NCBI GenBank assembly: GCA_963169595.1
Contig: CAUJFM010000001.1
Location: 1 to 28,231 of the forward strand
Direction of reading: 5' to 3'
Origin: Bacteroidota bacterium
GTDB taxonomy: Bacteria; Bacteroidota; Bacteroidia; Flavobacteriales_F; PHOS-HE28
Length of the DNA stretch: 28,231 bases
Shown piece by piece: positions 20,956 through 28,231 of this stretch; the stretch's first letter is position 1, and the number at the start of each line of letters is the position of its first letter. The notes under the pieces were generated by a model that was given only the letters and a program-made list of their open reading frames with translations, searched no databases and had not been told where the DNA came from. Position numbers and translations under genes: made by a program.

Positions 20956-22047
20956 GTGAGGACCATAGTGTACACCGCATTCCTACTGGTGATCATGCTC
21001 GGCGCCTGCACCAAGGAACCCATGGTGGACGAGCCCACCGAGGTGCTCCCGGATGCGGATGCCGTGGTGTTCGACCCCGCCACCGTGCCCTACCCCACCC
21101 TCAGCACCTACCGCTTCTTCAAGGGCCCCATGCGCCAGCAGGTGCCCGTGGCCTCCGTGCTGCCCTACACGCCAATCACCTCGCTCTTCACGGACTATGC
21201 GCACAAGTTCCGCTTCGTGTGGATGCCGCCCGGCGTGCGCGCCAGCTACAACGGCGACGAGAACGTGCTGGACTTCCCCGATGGGGCCGTCCTGATCAAG
21301 ACATTCTACTACGACGGCGTGCAGCCCGGCAACACCCGCCGGCTCATCGAGACCCGCCTGCTCTTCAAGCGCAACGGCCAGTGGGAATTCGCGGACTATG
21401 TGTGGAACGCCGAGCAGACCGAGGCCTTCCTGGACATGAACGGCAGCAACACCCCGGTGACCTGGACCGATGAGCAGAGCGTGACCCGCAGCATCAGCTA
21501 CCGCATCCCGTCCGCGGCCGAATGCCAGACCTGCCACAAGATCGCCGAGGCCTCCATGCCCATCGGCCCCAAGCCGCAGAACCTGAACAACCTGCACCCC
21601 TACGCGGGCGGTGTGCAGAACCAATTGAAGAAGTGGGTGGAACGCGGCTTCCTGGAACCCGGCTATCCGAAGAACATCAACACCGTGGTGGACTGGAGCG
21701 ATGTGTCGCAGCCCCTGGAGGAACGCGTGCGCGCCTACCTGGACATGAACTGCGCCCACTGCCACACCGATCTGCGCCACTGCAGCTACCGCCCCATGCG
21801 CTTCGCCTGGCACGAGAACGACGAGCCGGTGAACCAGGGCGTGTGCGTGCCGCCGGACGACCCCATCGAGCCGAGCATGACCTACATCGTGGCGCGCGGC
21901 AACGCGGCCCGCTCCATGCTCCATTACCGCCTCTCCTCCACCGACGAGGCCGTGCGCATGCCCCTGCTGGGCCGCACCATCGTGCACCAGGAAGCGGTGG
22001 ACATGATCGCCACCTGGATCAACGCCATGCCCGAACCCTGTAACTGA
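20956..22047 (+). CDS. Dihaem c-type cytochrome lipoprotein, SO2930-like (cassette 2)
   Basis: The 363-residue product is a close paralogue of the 17639 gene over nearly the full length. It has a lipoprotein signal (VRTIVYTAFLLVIMLGAC, Cys at residue 18), haem motifs CQTCH (Cys190-His194) and CAHCH (Cys266-His270), and the same YPTLSTYRFF, FRFVWMP, YYDGVQPGN and VWNAEQTEAFLD blocks. The open frame extends back to 20791, but that part codes through the terminator hairpin. The GTG at 20956 starts a proper signal peptide. The N-terminal about 20 residues and the C-terminal tail differ most from the first copy, so the duplication is not recent. A 29-base gap leads to the next gene. Confidence 0.87.
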   Translation: MRTIVYTAFLLVIMLGACTKEPMVDEPTEVLPDADAVVFDPATVPYPTLSTYRFFKGPMRQQVPVASVLPYTPITSLFTDYAHKFRFVWMPPGVRASYNGDENVLDFPDGAVLIKTFYYDGVQPGNTRRLIETRLLFKRNGQWEFADYVWNAEQTEAFLDMNGSNTPVTWTDEQSVTRSISYRIPSAAECQTCHKIAEASMPIGPKPQNLNNLHPYAGGVQNQLKKWVERGFLEPGYPKNINTVVDWSDVSQPLEERVRAYLDMNCAHCHTDLRHCSYRPMRFAWHENDEPVNQGVCVPPDDPIEPSMTYIVARGNAARSMLHYRLSSTDEAVRMPLLGRTIVHQEAVDMIATWINAMPEPCN

Positions 22048-22076
22048 GCCATCACCGACCACACCTCCCTACCCCC

Positions 22077-24044
22077 ATGTATAAACTCCTACTCCCTGCA
22101 CTGGCCTTGTTGGCCGCGGGCTCTGCACGGGCCCAGAACACCTGCGCCACGGCCGTGCCCGTAGGCCTCGGCCTGCACACCGTGGATGCGGTGAACGGCA
22201 CGCCGGCCACCCCCTACTGCGCCGCTTCCGGCGGCGCCTCGGCGGCCGAGTGGTTCACCTTCACCGCCACGGCGGACACCGTGATCCGCGTGTCCACCAA
22301 CGTACCGGGCTACCCCACCGTGGATACCCGCGTGCATGTCTACACCGGCACCTGCGGCGCGCTGGCCTGCCACGCCGGCGATGACGACAGCGGCCCCGGC
22401 TATTCCTCCATCTGCAACTTCAGCGTCACCGCAGGCACCACCTACATCATCGCCTTCGACAACCGCTGGACCTCCAACGGCTTCACCTTCTCGGTGGAAG
22501 AGTATTCCGCGCCACCTCCGCCCCCTCCGCCGGTCAGCCTCTTCCCCTTCACCAGCACGGGCGTCGGGGTCAACGGGATCGCCGCACTGGACATGAACAA
22601 CGACGGACTGGACGACATCGTGGGGGTCTCCTCCACAATGGTCACCATCCTGCAGCAACAGCCTGGCGGGGGCTTCCAACCCGTGAACATACCCACGCCC
22701 CAGGCGGACAACTCACCCTCCTGGAGCATGGCCGCGGGCGACATTGACAGCAACGGCCAGAACGACCTGATGTACGGCGGAGGCAGCGGCGTCACCTTCA
22801 TGATGGCCAACAGCGATGGCACGGCCTACACGGAGGTCTCCTTCCCGCAGTACATCTTCAGCCAGCGCACCAACATGGTGGACATCAACAACGATGGCCA
22901 CCTGGATGCCTTCGTGTGCCACGACGTGGCTGCCAACGTGGCCTTCATGAACGACGGCACGGGCACCCTCACCTTCACGCAGGGCGGCTTCGGCCCCACC
23001 TGCGGCAACTATGGCTCGCTGTGGACCGACTGGGACAACGACGGCGACCAGGACCTCTTCATCGCCAAGTGCGGCTGCGATCCCGTGGACCAGATCATGC
23101 GCAACAACGGCAACGGCACCTTCACCGAGATGAACGCCGCGCTGGGCTTTGCGGACAGCCACCAGAGCTGGAGCAGCGCCTGGGGCGACTTCGACAACGA
23201 CGGTGACATGGACGTGCTCGTGGGCGCCAGCTCCAGCGGCTACCACAAGCTGATGCGCAACAACGGGGATGGCTCCTTCACCAACATCACCGCCGGTTCG
23301 GGCATCGACAGCTTCAATGGCCAGAGCATCGAGTGGACCACGCACGACTATGACAACGACGGCTGGCTGGACATCCACGGCGGTGGCGCCATCCTGAAGA
23401 ACAACGGCGATGGAACGTTCACCGTGTCCAACAACGTGCCCGGCAACGGCCCGGTGGCCGACCTCAACAACGACGGCTTCCTGGACGTGGTGAACGGCAG
23501 CACCCTGCTGGTGAACACACCGAACGACAACAACTGGATGCGCGTGCGCCTCATCGGCACGGTGAGCAACAAGAGCGCCATCGGCGCCCGCATCACCATC
23601 ACCACCGCCTCCGGCTCGCAGATCCGCGAGATCCGCAGCGGCGATGGCTTCCGCTACATGAGCACGCTGTACGCCCACTTCGGCCTGGGCAGCGAAGAGG
23701 AGGTGACGCAGATCGCCATCCGCTGGCCCAGCGGCATCGTGCAGATCATCGAGAACCCCGCGATCAACACCCTGCACACGATCACCGAGGAGATCGGCAC
23801 GGGCGTGGCCGAGGCCACCCGCAGCGACGTGAACGTGTTCCCGGTGCCGGCCACCGATGTGCTGAACGTGACGGGCATTGCCGCGAACAGCCCCGTGCGC
23901 GTGCTGGACGCCGCCGGCCGCACCCTGCTCACGGGCAACCTGCTCAACGGCCGCATCAACGTGGCGGCGCTGCCTGCCGGTGCCTATGTGCTGGAGGCCA
24001 CCACCGCCGAGGGCCGCGTGGTGCGCACCTTCACGAAGGAATGA
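22077..24044 (+). CDS. Exported FG-GAP/ASPIC-UnbV protein with a T9SS sorting domain (cassette 2)
   Basis: The 655-residue paralogue of the 18742 product has the same order of parts: signal peptide (to about residue 20, ARAQ), PPC-like domain (DTRVHVYTGTCGALACHAGDDD), a proline linker of seven consecutive Pro (about 149-155) that the first copy lacks, and FG-GAP repeats (DMNNDGLDD, DINNDGHLD, DWDNDGDQD, DFDNDGDMD, DYDNDGWLD, DLNNDGFLD). An ASPIC/UnbV domain (GARITITTASGSQIREIRSGDGF, FGLGSEEE) and a T9SS tail (VFPVPATDVLNV, ALPAGAYVLEA) follow. It shares CHD and IAKC cysteine motifs with the other two family members in the window. It is followed by its own terminator. Confidence 0.93.
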   Translation: MYKLLLPALALLAAGSARAQNTCATAVPVGLGLHTVDAVNGTPATPYCAASGGASAAEWFTFTATADTVIRVSTNVPGYPTVDTRVHVYTGTCGALACHAGDDDSGPGYSSICNFSVTAGTTYIIAFDNRWTSNGFTFSVEEYSAPPPPPPPVSLFPFTSTGVGVNGIAALDMNNDGLDDIVGVSSTMVTILQQQPGGGFQPVNIPTPQADNSPSWSMAAGDIDSNGQNDLMYGGGSGVTFMMANSDGTAYTEVSFPQYIFSQRTNMVDINNDGHLDAFVCHDVAANVAFMNDGTGTLTFTQGGFGPTCGNYGSLWTDWDNDGDQDLFIAKCGCDPVDQIMRNNGNGTFTEMNAALGFADSHQSWSSAWGDFDNDGDMDVLVGASSSGYHKLMRNNGDGSFTNITAGSGIDSFNGQSIEWTTHDYDNDGWLDIHGGGAILKNNGDGTFTVSNNVPGNGPVADLNNDGFLDVVNGSTLLVNTPNDNNWMRVRLIGTVSNKSAIGARITITTASGSQIREIRSGDGFRYMSTLYAHFGLGSEEEVTQIAIRWPSGIVQIIENPAINTLHTITEEIGTGVAEATRSDVNVFPVPATDVLNVTGIAANSPVRVLDAAGRTLLTGNLLNGRINVAALPAGAYVLEATTAEGRVVRTFTKE

Positions 24045-24067
24045 TCGGATAGCGAACGCAACGAACG

Positions 24068-24110
24068 AAGCCCCCGGCCCCTTTGCTTAGCGAAGGGCCG
24101 GGGGCTTTTT
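24068..24110 (+). terminator. Strong hairpin terminator of cassette 2
   Basis: AAGCCCCCGGCCC pairs with GGGCCGGGGGCTT over 13 bases. An inner CTTTGC/GCGAAG can extend the stem. It is followed by TTTTT and lies 23 bases after the stop. Confidence 0.9.
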
Positions 24111-24116
24111 CATGAC

Positions 24117-24142
24117 AAGGCCCGACGCATGCGCCGGGCCTT
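24117..24142 (-). terminator. Hairpin terminator for the minus-strand small lipoprotein gene
   Basis: AAGGCCCG pairs with CGGGCCTT around a GC-rich palindromic centre. It stands back to back with the plus-strand terminator of cassette 2, so the two converging units are insulated from each other. Confidence 0.65.
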
Positions 24143-24171
24143 GCCTCCCCCCTCCTCCCTCCTTCTGCACA

Positions 24172-24381
24172 TCAGTTGCCGCCCCCGTTGTCGTCACCGG
24201 GCGGGTCGTCGTTGCCGTTGCCATGGCCGCCGTTGTCATCGCCTACCTGCCCGCTGCTGCCTTGTGTACTGGGCGGCACCACCTCATCCCGCTGGCAGGA
24301 GGGCAGCAGCACCAGGAGACTGAGCGAGAGGTACAGGAGCACCAGGCCTCCACCGATCCGGTTCTTCGTGCGCATGGTCAT
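24172..24381 (-). CDS. Small lipoprotein with a Gly/Asp/Asn-rich tail
   Basis: The 69-residue product has a lipoprotein signal with a long hydrophobic run (LVLLYLSLSLLVLL) and the lipobox LPSC, giving the lipid-bearing Cys at residue 29. The mature part is only about 40 residues and ends in a low-complexity GDDNGGHGNGNDDPPGDDNG stretch. No fold or function is evident; such tails are flexible and may bind cations. The ATG at 24381 is chosen from the signal peptide (an ATG two codons later is equally possible). A hairpin terminator follows the stop. Confidence 0.65.
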   Translation of the reverse strand: MTMRTKNRIGGGLVLLYLSLSLLVLLPSCQRDEVVPPSTQGSSGQVGDDNGGHGNGNDDPPGDDNGGGN

Positions 24382-24485
24382 TGTTGTTGATGAACGATGC
24401 GAAGGTGGATGCACGGCCACGGCCATGCACCACGCGACCGGACGAAGCGGGTGGATAAGCGGATGGAACGGGAAAGCCCGGTGCC

Positions 24486-25070
24486 CTACGCGCGGCGGAA
24501 CACCAGGTCGAAGAAGGTGCGGTCCACGATGATCTCGTGCAGCACCCCGTTGCGGTAGATGTACCGGTTCACATTGCCATCCGGCAGCTGCAACTCGTAC
24601 ACGCCGGGGCTGATGCAGACCAGCGGTTGGTCGCTGAGCACGCTCTCCACATAGATGCGCGCCTGCCCCACCGGCTCCTCGTAATACATGCGGGCCGTGG
24701 TCCAGGGGTTGTTGTTGTGCGTGACCACGGAGCGCCCGGGATGGATGTAGCCCTGCGTGCGGCCGTTCACCATCCGCATGTGGCTGCTGTCGCGCACCTC
24801 CTCGTTCACCGATACCGCCGAATGGCAGGCATTGAGGCGCCCACCGCGATACTCCGTCATCACCGCCGTGCGGATATGCTGCGGCCACAGCACCACCACC
24901 TTGGAGCGGGAGGTCATGCTGTACAGCGTTCGGTCGCCCTGCACATGCCGGTCCACCTTCACCTGACCCACCACCTCATCACCCTTGATGATGTGAAAAG
25001 TGGACGGTTGCGCTCGGCAGACCGAGCACAGGCCCAGCGCCAGCACAACGACCCACAAGCGGTCCGCCAT
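24486..25070 (-). CDS. Secreted protein of unknown function, DUF6134-like
   Basis: The 194-residue product has a signal peptide (MADRLWVVVLALGLCSVCRAQ). A beta-rich domain follows with IKGDEVVGQVKVDR, TLYSMTSRSKV, TEYRGGRLNACHSAVSVN, a YYEEPVGQARIYVES segment and the closing VNRYIYRNGVLHEI. This pattern resembles the DUF6134 proteins of Bacteroidota; the match is from memory and tentative. The frame is open further upstream to 25292, but the ATG at 25070 begins the signal peptide. A TATCTTGA element at 25123-25130 could be its promoter. Confidence 0.72.
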   Translation of the reverse strand: MADRLWVVVLALGLCSVCRAQPSTFHIIKGDEVVGQVKVDRHVQGDRTLYSMTSRSKVVVLWPQHIRTAVMTEYRGGRLNACHSAVSVNEEVRDSSHMRMVNGRTQGYIHPGRSVVTHNNNPWTTARMYYEEPVGQARIYVESVLSDQPLVCISPGVYELQLPDGNVNRYIYRNGVLHEIIVDRTFFDLVFRRA

Positions 25071-25122
25071 CAAGCGGGGAAAGGAGCGGGACCGGAAGCT
25101 CACACGGGAGGCGTTGGTGAGG

Positions 25123-25130
25123 TCAAGATA
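25123..25130 (-). promoter_or_regulatory. Possible -7 element of the DUF6134-like gene
   Basis: The minus strand reads TATCTTGA and would give an approximately 48-base leader. It lies in the 91-base gap after the upstream gene's stop. Confidence 0.35.
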
Positions 25131-25161
25131 GGCAGGAACCACGAGTTGACCGCACCGCTGC

Positions 25162-25572
25162 TCAGAACGCGGACGGCCCGTTGGCCCGGAGCCAGGCCAG
25201 CGCCACCGCTTCATCCGTGAACACGGCGGTCCGGAACACCTGGGGGTAGTAGGTGAAGAAGATCCGCGACAGCGAGGCGGCCAGGGTATCATTGGCGACC
25301 ACCGCCAGCGCCACCAGGGTGCCCTGCTCCCGCTCCGGTCCGAAATGGTCGGTGGTGGTCACCTCCAGCTCGAAGTCGATATCCGCTGGAAAGACCGAGA
25401 GCATGGCATGCGGACGACCCTGCACCAGCCCCAACCGTGCCGTTCTGTTCTCCTCAAAACCGGGGCGATCGATCTTCACGCCTTCGCGGTAGCGCTGCAC
25501 CACAAGCCCGTCCTCCACCAGTTCCATGGTGGTCAACCGGGTCTCCACACGCGGGGGCGTTCCAGCAGCCAT
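25162..25572 (-). CDS. Small cytoplasmic protein, possibly STAS/SEC14-like (DUF7793 type)
   Basis: The 136-residue product has no signal or membrane segment. It alternates strands and helices: TTMELVEDGLVVQRYREGV, then LGLVQGRPHAMLSVFPADIDF, then TLVALAVVANDTLAASLSRIFF, and ends FTDEAVALAWLRANG. This last motif (F-x-D-E-x-x-A-x-x-W-L) is typical of STAS-like proteins of Bacteroidota. The ATG at 25572 is preferred over the one two codons earlier because a TACCTTCA element ends five bases before it. Function is not known. Confidence 0.7.
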   Translation of the reverse strand: MAAGTPPRVETRLTTMELVEDGLVVQRYREGVKIDRPGFEENRTARLGLVQGRPHAMLSVFPADIDFELEVTTTDHFGPEREQGTLVALAVVANDTLAASLSRIFFTYYPQVFRTAVFTDEAVALAWLRANGPSAF

Positions 25573-25577
25573 GCGCA

Positions 25578-25585
25578 TGAAGGTA
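25578..25585 (-). promoter_or_regulatory. Possible -7 element of the STAS-like gene, leaderless spacing
   Basis: The minus strand reads TACCTTCA, then TGCGC, then the ATG at 25572. The layout matches the aromatic-pathway gene (TACCTTTG, TGCCG, ATG) closely. Confidence 0.4.
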
Positions 25586-25601
25586 CAACGATCACGCCCC
25601 T

Positions 25602-26618
25602 TCACCAACGCACCACCAGCTTGCCCATGGTGTGGCCGGCGAGCAGGTCCAGGTGCGCTTGCGGCAGTTGATCCGCAGGATACTCGCGATGCACATGGGG
25701 CCGTAGCACACCACGGGCACACGCCGCCACCGCCTCGTGCATGCACCGGGCCACCAGTTCAGCCTTGTGGTCGCTGAGGCGAAGCATGTTGATGCCCAGC
25801 ACGCTGCGGCTCCTCATCATCAGGAAGATGGGCACCAGCAGCCCCATGCGCCAGACAAAACGCAAGGTGCCCAGGGCGCCAAGCGCACCGCGCTCCGCAC
25901 CACCGAACAGGACCAACCGTCCGCCTGCGCCCAACAGCTTCATGTCCGTGCGGTAGGTGCTGCCGCCCACCGCGTTGAAGCTCACGTCAACCGGCTGGCC
26001 GCGCAGGCGCCGCTCCACCTCCGCACCATAGGCCACGGCGGTGCGATCGATCACGTGCTGTGCGCCCATGCGTTCAAGGTGGGCGCACTTCTCCGCGCCG
26101 GAGGCCAGGGCCACCACTTCACAGCCCGCATCCACCGCGAGCTGCACCAGCAACTGGCCCACACCGCCGGCCGCGCTATGCACCAGCACACGCTCCCCAG
26201 GCATCAGGGGGCACAGCACCCGGGCCGCGTACCAGGCGGTGGCCCCCTGCGTGGCTAACGCAGCGGCCACTCCCAGCGGCATCTCCTCGGGGATCACCGC
26301 ACAGGCCCGGTGGTCGGTGACCACCTTTTGGGCATAACCACCGAAGCGTGTCATGGCCACCACCCGTTTCCCCAGCAGGTCGGCGGGCACATCGGCACCG
26401 AAGGCCTCCACACGACCCACCACCTCATAGCCGATCACACTGGGCAAGGGAGGGGCCTCGCGATACAGGCCGCGCGCGGCCATGGAATCGGCATAGTTCA
26501 GGCCGAAGCCCTCCACCGCGATGCGCACCTGCGCGGGGCCGGGTGAAGGCTCGGGATGGGAGCGCAGCGCGAACGCGCGCTCCGGCGCACCATGCGCAAC
26601 AAGGGTCCAGGCTTCCAT
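25602..26618 (-). CDS. MDR-family NAD(P)H:quinone oxidoreductase-like / VAT1-like protein
   Basis: The 338-residue zinc-free medium-chain reductase has an N-terminal GroES-like domain (GFGLNYADSMAARGLY, IGYEVVGRV). The nucleotide-binding motif AAGGVGQLLVQLA lies near residues 150-162, followed by ALASGAEKCAHLERMGAQHVIDR. No zinc-binding cysteines are seen, as expected for quinone reductases. The stretch LGINMLRL and the late PADQLPQAHLDLLAGHTMGKLVV fit the VAT1-like subgroup. The substrate is unknown. The ATG at 26618 is chosen; a TTG four codons upstream overlaps the rsmI stop. It is probably co-transcribed with rsmI, eight bases away. Confidence 0.88.
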   Translation of the reverse strand: MEAWTLVAHGAPERAFALRSHPEPSPGPAQVRIAVEGFGLNYADSMAARGLYREAPPLPSVIGYEVVGRVEAFGADVPADLLGKRVVAMTRFGGYAQKVVTDHRACAVIPEEMPLGVAAALATQGATAWYAARVLCPLMPGERVLVHSAAGGVGQLLVQLAVDAGCEVVALASGAEKCAHLERMGAQHVIDRTAVAYGAEVERRLRGQPVDVSFNAVGGSTYRTDMKLLGAGGRLVLFGGAERGALGALGTLRFVWRMGLLVPIFLMMRSRSVLGINMLRLSDHKAELVARCMHEAVAACARGVLRPHVHREYPADQLPQAHLDLLAGHTMGKLVVRW

Positions 26619-26626
26619 GGTCGGGA

Positions 26627-27313
26627 TCAATGGCCGGTGCCACCCACCACCACCACGAACTCACCGCGTGGTTCGTGTGCCGTGAAGTGGGCCACCAGTT
26701 CGGCCAAGGTACCGCGCACGGTCTCCTCGTGCAGCTTGCTCAGCTCGCGCGAGACCGCGGCCGGGCGGTCGCCCCCAAAGACCTCGGTCATCTCCTGCAG
26801 GAGCTTCAGCACCCGGTGCGGGCTCTCGTATAGCACCACGGTGCGCGGCTCGGTGGCCAGCTCCCGGATGCGCGTGCTGCGTCCCTTCTTCTGGGGCAAG
26901 AAGCCCTCGAACACGAAGCGGTCGCAAGGAAGGCCGCTGTTCACCAGGGCGGGCACGAAGGCCGTGGGACCGGGCAGGCATTCCACGGTGATGCCCGCGT
27001 GCAGGGCCGCGCGCACCAACAGGAAGCCCGGATCGCTGATGCCCGGTGTGCCCGCATCGCTCACCAGGGCCATGCGCTCGCCGCGACCTGCGCGCTGCAC
27101 CAGCTGCTCCACCATGCGGTGCTCGTTCTGCGCATGGAAGCTCACCAGCGGCTTGCTGATGCCCAGGTGCTGCAGCAACCGGCCGGTCACCCGGGTATCC
27201 TCCGCCACCACGGTATCCACTTCGCGCAGCACCTGCACCGCCCGCAGGGTGATGTCGTCCAGGTTCCCGATCGGGGTGGGGACCAGCGTGATGGTGGAAC
27301 GGGTGGCGGACAT
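26627..27313 (-). CDS. rsmI: 16S rRNA (cytidine-1402-2'-O)-methyltransferase
   Basis: RsmI methylates the ribose of C1402 in 16S rRNA with S-adenosylmethionine, near the decoding centre. Signatures of this tetrapyrrole-methylase-fold enzyme are LVPTPIGNLDDITLRAVQVL (residues 10-29), EDTRVTGRLLQHLGI, ALVSDAGTPGISDPG, LPGPTAFVPAL and the FVFEGFLPQKKG loop. The late EVFGGDRPAAVSRELSKLHE is also characteristic. At 228 residues it is somewhat short of the E. coli enzyme (286) and lacks the extra C-terminal region, as is common in Bacteroidota. It sits between the peptidase gene (30-base gap) and the reductase gene. Confidence 0.95.
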   Translation of the reverse strand: MSATRSTITLVPTPIGNLDDITLRAVQVLREVDTVVAEDTRVTGRLLQHLGISKPLVSFHAQNEHRMVEQLVQRAGRGERMALVSDAGTPGISDPGFLLVRAALHAGITVECLPGPTAFVPALVNSGLPCDRFVFEGFLPQKKGRSTRIRELATEPRTVVLYESPHRVLKLLQEMTEVFGGDRPAAVSRELSKLHEETVRGTLAELVAHFTAHEPRGEFVVVVGGTGH

Positions 27314-27343
27314 CAGGAACGGAAGAGCGCTGGAACGACCCTG

Positions 27344-28231
27344 CTACTTGATGGTGCCGATGAACTCGCGCAGCAACTGGTGCAGGTCGGCGAACTCGGT
27401 GAGGGGCAGGGTGTCGGCCTTGTCGAGCACGTCGTGGTAATAGGCCACGCCACCCAGCGTGTAGATGAAGATGGCCGGGATGCCGCGCTTCACGAAGGGA
27501 CAGTGATCGCTGTTGCAGGCGGGGCCGCGCGGCTTCACCTCCTTCAGCAACCCCCTCTCGGTGTTCATCGCCACCAAGCGGTCGAAGTGGGCCTGTTCGG
27601 CCGTGGCGTTCACCACGGTGATGCCATCATCGCCGGTGCCCAGGATGTCCAGGTTCACCATCAGCTTCACGCGGCCGAAGTCGATGGGGCGGTCCACCGC
27701 ACACCATTCACTGCCGATGAGCCCCGCCTCCTCCCCCGCGAAGGCGGCGAAGAGGATGTTGTGCTTGGGCGTATGCTGGGTGAACCACTCGGCCAGGCTC
27801 AGCAGCATGGCCACGCCGCTGGCATTGTCGTTGGCGCCGGGGAAGAGGGCATCGGGACCCATGCGGCCCAGGTGATCGTAGTGCGCCGAGACCACCACCC
27901 AGTCCTTGCTGCGACCCTTCACCATGCCCAGCACGTTGCGGGCCGGATGGCGCACCAGCATGCGGTTGAGCACGTGCAGGTCCACGGTGGCGCTGCTGTC
28001 GGTGAGCAGGCCGTTGGCCACTTCGATCAACGGGAAGGGCAGCGATTCCTGCGACACGCTCCAGGTGAGCTTGCCTGGCACCGCCTTCACCACGGGTCCG
28101 TAGTGCAACAGTTCACGCTCCAAGGCCTGGAAGCGTTGCAGCGAGTCGCGGTCCTTGGTGGCCGGCCAGTGCACGCAGGCCGCCTTGCCGGTGAGCACCC
28201 CCAGCGTCATCGCCTTCCGCTCCGGCGACCA
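27344..28231 (-). CDS. M28-family zinc aminopeptidase (partial, N-terminus cut by the window)
   Basis: The frame stays open to the right edge, so the first part of the gene, probably including a signal peptide, is missing. Metal-site motifs of M28 peptidases are visible, numbered from the ATG at 28210: AHYDHLG (His110, Asp112), GANDNASG (Asp128, bridging both metals), AGEEAGLIGSEW (Glu160 and Glu161), NLDILG (Asp188) and YYHDVLD (His259). All five metal ligands and the catalytic glutamate thus appear intact. A PA insert seems present before the metal sites (residues about 1-85). It is likely a secreted or periplasmic peptidase. Downstream are rsmI and the reductase gene, probably in one transcript. 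Confidence 0.9.
   Translation of the reverse strand, partial: WSPERKAMTLGVLTGKAACVHWPATKDRDSLQRFQALERELLHYGPVVKAVPGKLTWSVSQESLPFPLIEVANGLLTDSSATVDLHVLNRMLVRHPARNVLGMVKGRSKDWVVVSAHYDHLGRMGPDALFPGANDNASGVAMLLSLAEWFTQHTPKHNILFAAFAGEEAGLIGSEWCAVDRPIDFGRVKLMVNLDILGTGDDGITVVNATAEQAHFDRLVAMNTERGLLKEVKPRGPACNSDHCPFVKRGIPAIFIYTLGGVAYYHDVLDKADTLPLTEFADLHQLLREFIGTIK

Overview
The window most likely comes from a GC-rich member of the Bacteroidota, probably Flavobacteriales-like. The signs are secreted proteins with type IX secretion (T9SS) C-terminal sorting domains, a fused DAHP synthase/chorismate mutase, a fused MoaC-MoaB, short-signal lipoproteins, few Shine-Dalgarno sequences, and TAnnTTTG-like promoter elements just upstream of many start codons. 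No rRNA, tRNA, CRISPR array or phage gene was seen. Both ends are cut: fdhD on the left, an M28 peptidase on the right, both on the minus strand.

Positions 1-11964 are dominated by molybdenum-cofactor (Moco) genes. On the minus strand a compact run goes moeB-like, TSUP transporter, moeA, mobA, moaD, moaE, moaC-moaB, with several 1-4 nt start/stop overlaps. moaA lies apart on the plus strand, and fdhD (activation of formate dehydrogenase) is at the left edge, so molybdo-enzyme maturation is the theme. The block has been invaded by small elements. A RelE/ParE toxin-antitoxin pair sits directly before fdhD and its stop overlaps the fdhD start. A REP-associated tyrosine transposase with inverted REP palindromes reaches into the moaC-moaB stop codon. 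Three further palindromes lie in or at the end of moaE. Interspersed genes are tag, a delta-60 repeat secreted protein, a nucleoid-associated protein and an NAD-dependent epimerase-like protein.

Positions 12000-17200 hold a small lipoprotein, a 939-residue T9SS-exported FG-GAP/ASPIC-UnbV protein, the aromatic-pathway fusion enzyme, and a small divergent membrane protein.

Positions 17200-24110 hold the most unusual locus: a tandem duplication of a two-gene cassette. Each copy pairs a lipoprotein with two CxxCH haem motifs (resembling the SO2930-type dihaem cytochromes) with a T9SS-exported FG-GAP/ASPIC-UnbV protein. Each copy has its own promoter-like element and its own strong hairpin terminator. 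The 939-residue protein is a third relative of the exported partner, without a cytochrome beside it. I infer a cell-surface redox function, but the substrate is unknown.

Positions 24110-28231 are a minus-strand group: two small envelope or unknown genes, a SEC14/STAS-like unknown, a quinone-oxidoreductase-like MDR protein, rsmI, and the partial M28 peptidase.
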